A DNA stretch of 64,000 nt, taken from the NCBI RefSeq assembly GCF_026262505.1, contig NC_067204.1:7287797-7351796 (forward strand), written 5' to 3'. Of this stretch, positions 42,939 to 53,311 are shown in pieces. Numbering within the stretch: position 1 is the stretch's first letter; each line of letters begins with the position of its first letter. A model generated the notes under the pieces. That model searched no databases. It worked only from the letters and a program-made list of their open reading frames with translations, and was not told the origin of the DNA. A program made the position numbers and the translations under genes. The DNA comes from Trichomonas vaginalis G3. Its lineage: Eukaryota; Parabasalia; Trichomonadida; Trichomonadidae.

Positions 42939-43698
42939 AAAAATTTGTCACTTTTCATTTTATTCTTCGAGTAATTGTGTAAAACTCGCGAATATCCATG
43001 AAACAAATTCTGCATCATACTCCAGGTACCTTTGTATTGTTGAAAACCGAAACAAGTCATCCGACATGTTATATTTCGCTAACGAAATCAAATTTTTTGA
43101 TGTTTGTATTAGTGATAAGATTATTTAAAAGTGGATATATCATTTCCTCTGGAATGTTTTGCTATTTTTTATCGTAAATTTGATTGAAAACATTATAATC
43201 CATATTTCAAATTCAATATATTTTTTATTCTATTTAATATTTATGTCTTTACCTTTTGAAAACAGTGAATTAACTTACACGTCAGTAATTCGACTGAGTA
43301 TCACTCAACTAGTTTCAATTGAATATGATTATCTTTGATATTATCATACAGATGATATTCTCTTCAAAATCAATAAAATTAGCTGGGTGAGCATATAATT
43401 TATCTGTATTACAATATAATGAAAAAAAAAACCAATTATTTAGATATCCTTTCAGTCATACCCTTATGATATGATACATTTCTGGTAATCAATTCTTATC
43501 TCAGCTTTCGTATGGAAAAATTAAAAAAATTTAAAAAATAATTCCATCAATAATAGCTTTTGGTGAATGTTCCTGTAGGAAATTGTTCCCGGATACAATT
43601 TAATTCATTCTTTTTGGAAAATTTCAAGATCCTCTGGCAAAATTTTCCTTGCATTATTTTGTAAACTTCTGAAATCGAAATTATGACAGTCAAAACAA
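42939..43698. other. Divergent intergenic region, RhoGAP to CSN1-like gene
   Basis: 760 bp, AT-rich, containing the promoters of both divergent genes. No terminal repeats, RNA gene or further coding sequence recognised. Confidence 0.5.
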
Positions 43699-44829
43699 AT
43701 GACTGAGCGCCAGCAATTGATTAACAGATTAGTCCATCTGGTAAAAACAAGTATCTCTATTAGATACTATCTTCACCTCCTTAGGAATGAAAAAGACCCT
43801 CCTTCTAAACAGATGTTGAAATCTCAATTAGAAGTGTACGCCCAAGAAACAAACTGCTCAGAAATTACTTTTGTTATGAATTCTGCAATACAACCCACCT
43901 CTAAGATTATTATCGGAGGAACTCTCCTGAAAAACAAAGAACCTAAAGGAGCTTTCGGCATCGGAAAGGGCGGCAGTGAAGATCAAAAGAGTAACCACAG
44001 CACAAAGGCCTCTACCGATATGTCAAACTTCCATTATAAAAATGCTCTTGTAAACTATCAAAAAGCAATCAAAGAATCCAAAAAAGATAAATTCTACATG
44101 CAGAGGATGGAAGCCAACTACATGCTTGAAAACTATAATGTTGCTTATGCTCTTGCCTGTAAAACAGGAAATCCCACACTCAAATTCTTGATGGCAGTTA
44201 CATCTGGACATTTCCAAGAAGCCAATGCAGTAATTCCTAATTTGAACTTGGATGGAACCCACAAGGGATCTGAAACTAGAGATTTTGTCAACAAATTCTG
44301 CTTAGTTCAGTTGATTATGTACGTAAAGCTTGCAACATCACCATCCACTGATGTTATTGAAATGTTTGACAAGCTTAACCACATCGTCCTCAACTTCAAA
44401 CTTCCTCACATCTCTAATATTGTCGATGCCTTCAAAGCACATGATTACGGCAAAGCCATGCAATACATCAACATGCTCGAACCTAATTTATACGATTCCC
44501 TTTACGCTGCTCCTGTTTCCAAGGAAATGATCGACGCAATGATCGGAAGAAATATTATCAACTTCATTTTGCCATGCTCCCGCATTTCCTTATTCACAAT
44601 CTCTGTGCAGTCATCCACAAATATCGCTACAGTTTGCGCTCACGTAATAAACGCAATCCGCGAAGGAGAATTGACAGGAAAGATCGATCCTGAAACAAAC
44701 GAATACATCCACTTCGACTCCAGATACAGTGAAGTTGTCAAACTCTATAACGATCTTACAGTTATTGAAAACAACGTCGATAGAGCATTGTTCATGTTCA
44801 ATGCTAAGAAAGTTGTCACAGAACCATAA
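43699..44829 (+). CDS. PCI-domain protein, CSN1/Rpn7-like
   Basis: A 376-aa protein. The middle is helical and repeat-like (YMQRMEANYMLENYNVAYAL). The C-terminal PCI-type winged helix reads TVCAHVINAIREGELTGKID, then a Tyr-Ile-His-Phe strand and a long final helix. This resembles COP9 signalosome subunit 1 more than proteasome Rpn7 because of the sequence around the GELTGKID turn. It would be part of the complex that removes Nedd8 from cullins. It is shorter than most CSN1 proteins. A UAAA overlaps the stop codon. An upstream ATG at 43683 stops after seven codons. Confidence 0.55.
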   Translation: MTERQQLINRLVHLVKTSISIRYYLHLLRNEKDPPSKQMLKSQLEVYAQETNCSEITFVMNSAIQPTSKIIIGGTLLKNKEPKGAFGIGKGGSEDQKSNHSTKASTDMSNFHYKNALVNYQKAIKESKKDKFYMQRMEANYMLENYNVAYALACKTGNPTLKFLMAVTSGHFQEANAVIPNLNLDGTHKGSETRDFVNKFCLVQLIMYVKLATSPSTDVIEMFDKLNHIVLNFKLPHISNIVDAFKAHDYGKAMQYINMLEPNLYDSLYAAPVSKEMIDAMIGRNIINFILPCSRISLFTISVQSSTNIATVCAHVINAIREGELTGKIDPETNEYIHFDSRYSEVVKLYNDLTVIENNVDRALFMFNAKKVVTEP

Positions 44830-44946
44830 ATTTTCGACTAAAATTGATTGAATAAACACAATATTTATTTAATTTACTTTGTTATTTTTTCAATTTTTTA
44901 AATTTCAACATTTTTCTAATTATATCATTTGAATATTGTAACATTT

Positions 44947-46174
44947 AAGGTGGTCGTTTCTGGTTGATAAACCCAAAATCTGGGAAAAGCCAGTGGGGAA
45001 AAAATAATCTTGTAAAAAAATCGGGCCTCCGGCCATGAACATCACAAAGTTAATGTCGCCATTTATGAAATATGCCCTATATTATTTTTCCTTTTTCTTT
45101 CCTTTCCTCCTTTTTCCTTTTATTTTCTCCTTCTCTTTCTGTTTTTTTCTTTATTCATTGATTTCCTCTTGGTATTTCGAAATTTTATTCAAATAATTTA
45201 ATAACTTTATAAACCAATTAGTTTAATAATTTATACATTATCTACCAATTTTACACTTCAAATATTACAGTTTTTTAAAGTGGATCAAATTACATTTTAT
45301 TAAGATATTAAAGTTTTGGAATCAGTATTATTTTGAAAAAGCACCTAAGTTATTTAATTAAAATGGTATTATTCAAATATTGAAATTTAAATATAATTTT
45401 ATTTGCTCAATTTTTTAAATCTGTAAGTACAGTTTTGTTTGAAGTAACAAAAAAATGATATATGCAGTTAGCAAAGTAAATTTACTAATAATAAAAATAG
45501 TTTGCTCTAATTCAATTAATTTAAACCTTTGGTAATGATAGAACATGCATAATATTTAAAATATGGATGAAATTCTTTGTATAAAGGTAAGTTGATGAGT
45601 TTTTTTTCGAATCTGGGTTTAAAATATCTGAAGGTGAACAATTGATCTTAAGTGTTTATGCTGTATACCAAGAATTACATTAGATTCATTGTTGACTATT
45701 TGTTCAAATCTTTCCCATTCAATCACAGGATACTGAATCTGATGGAAAATCATTATTACTGTGAAATTCGCATTGATATCATATGATGATCCATTGCCCT
45801 AGAAGTTCGGTGTATCCCAAGTATATGAGGAACACGTATGTTTTTCCCCAGATTTTGGATGAGGTATGGTGAAAATTGAGAACTTTTGTAAAGAAATTGA
45901 GAGATTTTGTAAAAAAATTGAGAGGAAAATCTGGTGAAAGAATCACAGATGTGGTGATACCAGAAGGTATGGGAATTGGATGAATACAGGATAGTATGCT
46001 CCTATATGAATAGTAGAAACATAATCCATTATCAAATCATCTGGGAAACAACTTTTTCTTCTCCAAAAATATTTTGAAAATGAAAAAATGAAAAAAATTT
46101 ATTACCATAAAAACCAGATTTTATTACCTCGGGGAACGTTTCCCAGCACTTTTCCACCAGAATCGGCCACCTTA
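44947..46174. mobile_element. MITE with AAGGTGG ends, 1228 bp
   Basis: The left end AAGGTGGTCGTTTCTGGT and the reverse complement of the right end AAGGTGGCCGATTCTGGT agree at 16 of 18 positions. The flanks carry the direct repeat TAACATTT (44939-44946 and 46175-46182). An 8-bp duplication suggests a hAT-like element; reading one T into the ends would give 7 bp, so the superfamily is not settled. There is no transposase. It lies between the CSN1-like and LRRC23-like genes. Confidence 0.8.
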
Positions 46175-46182
46175 TAACATTT

Positions 46183-46758
46183 GATGTTTTCTACTCGAAA
46201 AACCTCATTTTGTTTTTCCAAATAAATTGTAAATTTCTATTTTGATGTCAAAAATTATTGAATTTTAATTCAAAAAATCAATTTCCCAAATTATTTTGAA
46301 AATTGGCTCAGGATTGATATCAATAAAATTCAATTATTTTAAATTTTGTATCATATTAACATCAAATTTTCGAAAAATATCGAAAGCATCTTAAAACGTT
46401 TTTATAATTTCTAATGAATAACTGTTTTAACTTTGTAAACACAATATAGACTAGATGCAATTTCATTGATATTGTTATATGTATCAATTTCTTTCATATT
46501 CTTTAAGAAACATTATATTTATACATTTATGATTAGTTTTAACCATGTTATTACAACATACAACAGTAGGGTTAACAAATGGATATAAAATTAAAGGATA
46601 AATTATCATATTGCATGTAAGGAATTCCATATCTTCACAATTCAGATTTCTTTATTCAAAGTCTATCCTAATTAACAATAGTAGATTTAATGTACCTCAA
46701 TTTGACCTGGTCCAGAACTGCTCAATCCTGAAAAAAACGAGCAAAAATTTTTGAAAGT
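46183..46758. other. Intergenic region before the LRR gene
   Basis: 576 bp of AT-rich DNA with short A/T runs. No gene, repeat end or clear initiator recognised. Confidence 0.45.
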
Positions 46759-48000
46759 ATGGAGGAAGAAGAAGACAATGACATTGTTAGCATATCAAAT
46801 AAACTGTTCGATAAGTACTGCGAAGGTGAGTTCATTTCAAAAGAGAATGCGCTAGAGGCAACACTAACTAAATTCAAGAAACTTGATTTCGGAATCCCTC
46901 CTGATTGTACAATAGATGATCTTAAATTCATGGTTGAGAACGAGCTTCCTGATGCTGCAATAACACGAGATGGTTTTGAGACATTTTTCAAGAAAGCCTA
47001 CGAAATAGTATATAATCAACTTTATCCTTCTGGTGAAGAAGAGGAACAGTTCGAAATGAGTCGAGAATTCATACAGGATAGACTTTCTGATCTCCGTGGA
47101 GGCGATGATGAAGAAAATGAATTTAATTTTCAATTTATTTCTTTGGTCATTACTAATGCAGACATCACAGGGGCGAAAAACATTACAGAATTCAAATATC
47201 TTCAGAATGTAGAGCTCAAAACCAACTCAATTGCAGATCTTACTCCTTTTACACAACTTCCAAATCTAAAAATACTAAATCTCTCAGAGAACAAGATTAC
47301 AACACTTTCAGGATGTAATTTCCCAACAGTAGAGACCCTCAATCTATCACATAACCAGCTCTCTTTCGTTGATAAATTTGAGGCTCCAAAATTAAAAGAA
47401 CTTGATCTATCAAACAACCGCATATTCTTCCTTTCAGAAGGTGCATTTACACATTTTCCTAATCTAATTCATTTGTTTTTATCAGCAAATGGATTGAAAA
47501 ACGTAAAAGAAGGTTGCATGACCGGTTTAAAGAGTTTACAGCAATATAAGCTTGACCAAAATGCATTGACTACATTAGATAATGTTATTCTCCCAGATAT
47601 GACCGAAGTTAACGATATCGACATCGGAGATAACCAAATTACAGACTTTTCACAGCTAAGTGTACTACCGAAACTTGAAGTTCTGGATGTGCATGGAAAT
47701 CCAATAGAAAACGTTCAGCCATTTAGAAATCTTGGCAATTTAGAAAATCTTAAATATCTTTACATTTATCAGACCCCATTCTCAGAAACTCCTAACGCTC
47801 GAACCGAAATTTTACAATATTTGACTCATGTCGAAGAAATTGACGAAACACCAATAACAGAAGACGATGTAGGTGAAGAAGATCAACAAGATGTCCAAGA
47901 AGATGAAGAAGAACAAGATGTTGACCATACAGGAAAAACTAGATATAGAGAAGAATATAATGAGGATAATGAAGAAGCTGAGAATGGAGAGGATAACTGA
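46759..48000 (+). CDS. Leucine-rich repeat protein, LRRC23-like
   Basis: A 413-aa protein. An acidic N-terminal ~125 residues (MEEEEDNDIVSISNKLFDKY) are followed by about eight SDS22-type leucine-rich repeats (LPNLKILNLSENKITTLSG, VETLNLSHNQLSFVD, LKELDLSNNRIFFLSEGAF). A capping segment (YIYQTPFSETPNARTEILQY) resembles the last repeat of LRRC23, and an acidic C-terminal tail completes it. LRRC23 is a radial-spoke component of motile flagella; trichomonads have four or more flagella, so a flagellar role is plausible. Other SDS22-like adaptors remain possible. A UAAA lies 10-12 nt after the stop. Confidence 0.65.
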   Translation: MEEEEDNDIVSISNKLFDKYCEGEFISKENALEATLTKFKKLDFGIPPDCTIDDLKFMVENELPDAAITRDGFETFFKKAYEIVYNQLYPSGEEEEQFEMSREFIQDRLSDLRGGDDEENEFNFQFISLVITNADITGAKNITEFKYLQNVELKTNSIADLTPFTQLPNLKILNLSENKITTLSGCNFPTVETLNLSHNQLSFVDKFEAPKLKELDLSNNRIFFLSEGAFTHFPNLIHLFLSANGLKNVKEGCMTGLKSLQQYKLDQNALTTLDNVILPDMTEVNDIDIGDNQITDFSQLSVLPKLEVLDVHGNPIENVQPFRNLGNLENLKYLYIYQTPFSETPNARTEILQYLTHVEEIDETPITEDDVGEEDQQDVQEDEEEQDVDHTGKTRYREEYNEDNEEAENGEDN

Positions 48001-48003
48001 TAT

Positions 48004-48731
48004 CGATATTAATAAATTATTTGTTGTTATTATTTTACTATTTAGTTCATTTATATGAAATTTTATTTCGTTTTTTTTTCTTAACTTCTCTAATATGCTA
48101 CATGCTATTTATTTTTCAAACTAATTCTAATCTTTATACAGATCTAGTATAACAACTTAGATTAGTATAAAATTATATTTGAACAGGAATTATTTGTTAC
48201 GTTAGAGTGTTCAAATGTACCAATGTGACATAAATTTTGGTTGTTACATATTGAATCCGTATAATTTCACATTTATTATAAACAACTTTCAATTGTTTTA
48301 TAATGTGGTACCTTTGAACGACTTTTTCTCTGGCAGTGAACATAGCGACCAGCAAAAGATGCCATACCGTATAACAGATATTTTTATAAAGAATTTTTAT
48401 ACAGTAATGAAGAATTTAAATACATCAATGTATATATATGTTTTGTGAGACACATTCAATTTCGGTGTACTCTCAATCGCTCGATCAGGATCAGCCCATT
48501 ATCCTCCGAGGAATGGCGGTTTGACACCAGCAAAATATATTTTGAGAAGATAAAAGTTTCAAATTTGAGTGAACAATGAAGATTTTTTTCAAACTTAAGA
48601 GATTTACTATTGACACATCAATATAAATAATTGATAAAACCATTGAGAATTTTATTGAATTGAGTGAGATTTTTTGAGAGGGGAAAAAACATTTCTCAAT
48701 TTATTGAGAGATCACTTGAATCATCATAAAA
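48004..48731. other. Intergenic region before the metallothionein-like gene
   Basis: 728 bp. A 77-codon frame at 48215-48448 has no coding character. A less AT-rich patch at about 48470-48540 is unexplained. A TTTCTCAATTTATTGAGAGA inverted repeat lies near 48690-48710, 20-30 bp before the initiator, and could be regulatory. Confidence 0.4.
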
Positions 48732-48738
48732 TCATTTT
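48732..48738 (+). promoter_or_regulatory. Initiator TCATTTT of the metallothionein-like gene
   Basis: A perfect match to TCA+1YTWY, giving a 10-nt leader to the ATG at 48744. Confidence 0.75.
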
Positions 48739-48743
48739 AGAAG

Positions 48744-49010
48744 ATGTCTGCTCAAGAAACATGCCAGTGCAACAAGCAATCCTCAGAGAACTGCCACTGT
48801 GATGGTGAGTGCAAGTGTCATCAGAAGGAATGCAAATGCAACGAAGGCTGCATGTGTGGAAACGATTGCCACTGCACAAAAGACAACAAATGCTCACCAG
48901 ATTGCCATTGTGGAGAAGGCTGCCATTGCAACGAAGGCTGCAAGTGTGGAAACGATTGCCACTGCACAAAAGACAACAAATGCTCACCAGATTGCCATTG
49001 TGATCATTAA
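48744..49010 (+). CDS. Metallothionein-like Cys-rich protein
   Basis: An 88-aa protein with 24 cysteines, nearly all in Cys-x-Cys pairs (six are CHC), no aromatic residues, and many Lys and Asp. That is the signature of metallothioneins, which bind Zn, Cd or Cu in the cytosol. A 30-residue module (CNEGCxCGNDCHCTKDNKCS) occurs twice; the two DNA copies are exactly 90 bp apart and differ at one base over 73 bp, so the duplication is recent. Ciliate metallothioneins also grow by internal duplication. It has its own initiator, and UAAA overlaps the stop. Extra histidines may favour zinc or copper, which is inference. Confidence 0.85.
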   Translation: MSAQETCQCNKQSSENCHCDGECKCHQKECKCNEGCMCGNDCHCTKDNKCSPDCHCGEGCHCNEGCKCGNDCHCTKDNKCSPDCHCDH

Positions 49011-49231
49011 ATTTCTGAATAAAAAAATATATATTTGAAAACAATTCATATTTTTCATTTAACACGATCATGAGATAAACCCAGTTTATTTTTATGGTTT
49101 AAAACATAATGATTATTTTCATAATATTAATTCTTCTTGTTTTAGATACTCCTATAGATTTTCTGGTAGGGGAGAATTACATAGACATTAAATAATCTTT
49201 ACATGACAGGCTAAAGTTTTATATTTTATGT

Positions 49232-49831
49232 TTATTCAGCTTTTTCCTTCTTTTTGTTAAGGAATTCTCTAAGTTTTTCACCAGCTGGTGTTTTAACAAG
49301 AATTGCTGGTGCGACAAGAGCAAGAACAAGAAGAACAGAGAAGAGAACAAAGAAGTTGATGAACTTGTTCACAAATGAAAGGAGAATGCACATTAAAATG
49401 AAAGCGATTGTATCTACTGGGTTTGGACATACAAATGTAGCATAAACGAAGAATCCGAAACGCCAAATCATAAGTGCTGGCTTCCAAACAAGGGCAATGA
49501 TTTCTTCAAGTGTCCAAAGACGATCAAGAGCACCTTCAGCTGATTGTGGGATCTCAGCAATGTATAATTTCTTTACTTTGAGATGTGCATCAAAGCAATA
49601 GAATAATTCTAAGATTGGAATTGCAATAATTGCAACAACAAGATTTGGAATGGATGATCTAATAAGTAAACCAAAGATTGTGATCAAACCAATAACTGTA
49701 ACCATAATTGCTACAAAGAATTTGATGTTCTTGAGCAATAAAGCTGCTTGAAATTGATCAATGAACTCTTTGTATGGTGTAATTGCTTTGACAAACCGAC
49801 TCTGGATCTCCTCTGGAGTGCAGCCAGCCAT
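49232..49831 (-). CDS. Reticulon/ARL6IP1-like ER membrane protein
   Basis: A 199-aa protein with two long hydrophobic hairpins (about residues 33-80 and 130-175), short cytosolic ends, and a Lys-rich C-terminus (NKKKEKAE) like an ER-retrieval tail. The order hairpin, polar linker, second hairpin is that of reticulon-homology proteins (ARL6IP1/FAM134 type), which bend ER tubules. No exact motif proves the family. It converges with the metallothionein-like gene (221 bp between the stops). UAAA follows the stop. The Kolobok-like MITE ends 41 bp upstream of the ATG. Confidence 0.55.
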   Translation of the reverse strand: MAGCTPEEIQSRFVKAITPYKEFIDQFQAALLLKNIKFFVAIMVTVIGLITIFGLLIRSSIPNLVVAIIAIPILELFYCFDAHLKVKKLYIAEIPQSAEGALDRLWTLEEIIALVWKPALMIWRFGFFVYATFVCPNPVDTIAFILMCILLSFVNKFINFFVLFSVLLVLALVAPAILVKTPAGEKLREFLNKKKEKAE

Positions 49832-49872
49832 TGGCTGAAGATTGTTTTCGATGAGTGTATTCTCTCTATTAA

Positions 49873-50913
49873 GGGTGCGCCCGGGAGGATCATGTAAACT
49901 TCAGAATTTAGAACCTTAATTTTTAAGCAATAACTTGGTACCTAAATAGGTAGGAAAACTCTAAAAATATCAAAAAATACAACTTGGCTCCATAATAATC
50001 CTGTCATGGTGGCTGTTTGTATCCCCTAGTATTTTCCTCTTGAATCTCTTTTTCTGTCGAAATTAAATTCAAATCTCAGAAGTAGAAGTGAATAATCGAC
50101 TTATTACTGCTATTATACGAATAAATAAATTCATTATATTATTTTTATTTACATAATATCTGTTTGAGGTCCATAATTCTATAAATTTTTCTTCAAAAAC
50201 ATTACAATCTTGATAGTTTTGATACTGTTTAATAGGTTTTTGGCACATTATTTAGTATTTACTACGTATAGAGTCGATCTGAACTTAATTTTCGGAAATT
50301 TAAAATATTTATTATAAGTAAAATCTGATTTGAAATTTATGTTTAACTACTCATATCTTGCATTATCCTGAGTAGCTTTTGTAAAAATTCATCAAAAAAG
50401 ATTTTAACGTGCTTTAATTTTTATTTTTTTAAATAATGCATATTATTATATAACTAGCATATTTACAAATTTTAGTGCTTTCAAAAATTTAATCCTCCTC
50501 CTCTCAAATAAACGTACATCCGGGTGGCCTGTTTTTTGCAAAAAATAAAATTTCATTTTTTATGCTTAAAAAGTCAGAATTTTTATTTGCTTCTGGGATA
50601 TATGATGGCTATATCAGATGCCCATTCTTTTTGATACTCAACATTAAACATAAAACTTAGCCGTTAAGGCTCTTCTGAAAATATTTTTTTTTTGAAAAAT
50701 TTTCGAAAAAAATCAAAAAATTTAAAAATCCCCGAATCTGCAGGGATTTTAAAAAATTCTTTTTAGTAAAACTTAAGGATATTGTATCAGATATATTGGT
50801 ATGGGCAAATTCAATTTTAATCCAATATTCATCGAGATATTAAGTTAACGAAGCTTTCAAAATTGAGAGGGTAATCCTCCTCCTCTCAAATAAACGTACA
50901 TGCGGGTGCACCC
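49873..50913. mobile_element. MITE with TTAA target duplication (Kolobok- or piggyBac-like)
   Basis: The left end GGGTGCGCCCG and the reverse complement of the right end GGGTGCACCCG differ at one base, and each is flanked by TTAA (49869-49872 and 50914-50917). TTAA duplications occur in piggyBac and Kolobok; the GGG start agrees better with Kolobok ends (RRG). 1041 bp, no transposase. A 37-bp copy of the right-end sequence (50490-50526 against 50872-50908, 36 identical) lies inside, pointing to an internal duplication. It inserted close to the promoter of the reticulon-like gene. Confidence 0.8.
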
Positions 50914-51097
50914 TTAAGACGCATGACAAATGATCGGTTTTCTTATCAAACACAACTTCACTCAAAATTTCGATATGCAATATATTTTAGATTTAAAACA
51001 TTTGAAGCATTAATGTTAAAAATATTAGGGTATTGGTCGATCAATACATCTTTTTACAACTATCACTTTTGTCAATTTTTTATAAAATTTTGAATGA

Positions 51098-51832
51098 TAT
51101 TCAGATTTAGCTTTAAATGAATTTATAGACCAAAACAAAACTCTTGTAATCAAGGGAACAGGAGTTTTAGGGCCTCAAACTGATCATTCAACTGATGCAG
51201 TTCATTTGATTATTGAAAATGGAATCACTGAGATAGAAAAAGGTGCATTTTCAAATTACTATATGCTTGAGGATGTTGTATTTCCGGATTCTCTTGAAAT
51301 AATTGGTAATGATGTGTTTACAAGAACAAAAATTAAGAATTTAACTATACCAAGAAGCGTAATCAATTTGGATTCAGGAAATTCGTTCGATCTAATAGAA
51401 ACTCTTGAGTATGCGCAAGTTGCACCGGAAAATCCTAAATTTATTTCAATAGACGGAATACTTTATACCAGAGACATGAAAACGTTGTATATTTTTCCAA
51501 AAAATAAAAATATAACTTACTTTTCTGTCCCTTATGGAGTTGAAACAATTACAGTTGCTGCTTTCTCTGGAACTCGATACGTTTCAACTTTAGTAATTTC
51601 TGAAACAGTACGAACTATAGGCGCATATTTCTGCCGTTATTCGGCGGTACAAGCTGTCATTATCAAACAAAGAAAAGGAAAAATACGAATCAGTGAAAAT
51701 GATCTTTTTAAAGGAACGATATACAATGTCACTATAGAATATCTCAACCGTCATCCGGAATCTTGTGCATGTAATATTTATAATCAAATTTTAATTTCAT
51801 TTACTTTATTATCAGTAATAATTCTGATCTAA
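51098..51832 (+). pseudogene. BspA-like LRR surface protein, N-terminus missing
   Basis: The open frame begins after a stop at 51095 with no ATG. It reads LVIKGTGVLGPQTDHSTDAV, then LRR_5-type repeats (IIENGITEIEKGAFSNYYML, VVFPDSLEIIGNDVFTRTKI, VPYGVETITVAAFSGTRYVS), and ends in a hydrophobic tail (ILISFTLLSVIILI). This is the trichomonad BspA-like family of surface proteins, whose members normally start with a short hydrophobic leader just before this point. That leader is absent or unreadable here, so this is probably a 5'-truncated gene; an unusual start or first exon is less likely. The body has no internal stop. Confidence 0.7.
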
Positions 51833-52226
51833 ACTTAACACTAGCTTCTATGTTCTGAACTTGTCTTATTTGTTAAACTTATCTTTACTGTTGTTTTTCC
51901 AAAACTGAATTTTGCCTTGATTTCTGAAAATTTGATATTTGTAAGTAATTGATCAAGACCTTATCTTAAATATCGGTAAAGGATTTTTGGGTGTTCGTTG
52001 ATCAGATTTCAGATTTTTAAATTCAATTTGACAAATTGAATTTTTTTGATTTCAAGGATAATGATTTCGAATTTACAATACAACATCACAAAAATCGACG
52101 AAGAATATTTTCCTATCAAAAATTCAATAGTGTTTCTAAAAAAGGTAAATATATAAGGGTAATGCATTTTTGGATAATATTCAATAATAAATTAAATTTT
52201 CTATTCTCGCCAAATAAAAAAAGTTA
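51833..52226. other. Intergenic region before the Rab gene
   Basis: 394 bp, AT-rich. A short open stretch at 52036-52226 has no recognisable protein content. No clear initiator before the Rab ATG. Confidence 0.4.
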
Positions 52227-52802
52227 ATGACCTCTAATGAAACCCAACCAAGAATTATATTTATTGGGGATTCTGGAGTGGGAAAGACATCAATAATTCA
52301 TTATGCTAAAAATGGATTCTTCGAAAGTCGTACAATGACTACTATTGGCGCAGGTATAACGCAAATGGAAACAAAGGTTGGAAACGAAACCGTAAAATAT
52401 CAACTATGGGATACAGCCGGCCAAGAAATGTACAGAAATATTGTTCCTATTTATTTTAAAGGAGCTACCGCTGCAATAATCGTTTTTTCAGTAACGGATG
52501 CAGAAACTTTCCGACACCTTGATGGATGGATTAAACAATTGCAAGATCACGCATCAGAGAAAGTTGGAATCGTTTTAGTTGGAAATAAAATTGACAGTCC
52601 CGATCATAAAGTAGAAATAGAAGAAGGAAATGCCTACGGAAAGACTTACGGCTATCCAGTTATATATACGTCAGCAGTAACTGGCGAAAACATCGATGTA
52701 TTAATTGATCATATTGCCTCGTCATTGGCCGCAAAGTCAACGTTTGAGGGAACATCAGTGAATATCCAAACCCCAGCCGAAACAAAAAAGAAATGTTGTT
52801 AA
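52227..52802 (+). CDS. Rab-family small GTPase
   Basis: A 191-aa protein with all GTP-binding motifs: GDSGVGKTS (14-22), switch I TTIGAG, WDTAGQE for switch II, GNKID, and TSA. The C-terminal KKKCC carries the double cysteine that is geranylgeranylated in Rabs and anchors them to vesicle membranes. Length is normal. It would act in vesicle traffic. Which Rab class cannot be told; the IGAG effector loop differs from the usual IGVDF, which fits the divergent Rabs that are numerous in trichomonads. Confidence 0.92.
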   Translation: MTSNETQPRIIFIGDSGVGKTSIIHYAKNGFFESRTMTTIGAGITQMETKVGNETVKYQLWDTAGQEMYRNIVPIYFKGATAAIIVFSVTDAETFRHLDGWIKQLQDHASEKVGIVLVGNKIDSPDHKVEIEEGNAYGKTYGYPVIYTSAVTGENIDVLIDHIASSLAAKSTFEGTSVNIQTPAETKKKCC

Positions 52803-53311
52803 TACATTTTATTTATTTTGTTTGGTTTCTGCAATTCGGTAGTCTAATTTTATAAAAATGTAATTACTTTTATATGTATTTGTCTTGTTTATGTTATTTA
52901 GTTTTTACCATTCAGAATTTCTGATTTAAAAATGGCTTTATTTGAAATATCCATTAGAATTATATACTTCAAAAGCATGAAATTCGTAGTTCAATATTAT
53001 GATTTATGGCAGAAAATTTCATCGAATTTTAAAAAAGAGGCCCGTTTTAAAACCACACATAGATACAGTACTACTCCATCATACTGATAATTTTCCCAAT
53101 AAATTTTAAGCATTGTTTTAATCCGCCGAAGCAAATTTCACATCTCTCTCTGAAATTCAGATCGCGTCATTGGGTTGAAAGCAAATATATATAATTTCAT
53201 AGATAAATATAATAATATATAACTAAACTACGGAAATTTACTAAAAATGAAATGAAATTATAAGGAATATTGCAAAGTGTTAACTGAAAGAATTAACACC
53301 ACGAGCAATAA
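52803..53311. other. Intergenic region between Rab and Myb genes
   Basis: 509 bp between convergent genes. No gene, terminal repeat or RNA recognised. Confidence 0.45.

Noticed and set aside
48215-48448. 77-codon frame upstream of the metallothionein-like gene
   Set aside because: AT-rich random-looking composition, no homology recognised, and no initiator near its ATG.
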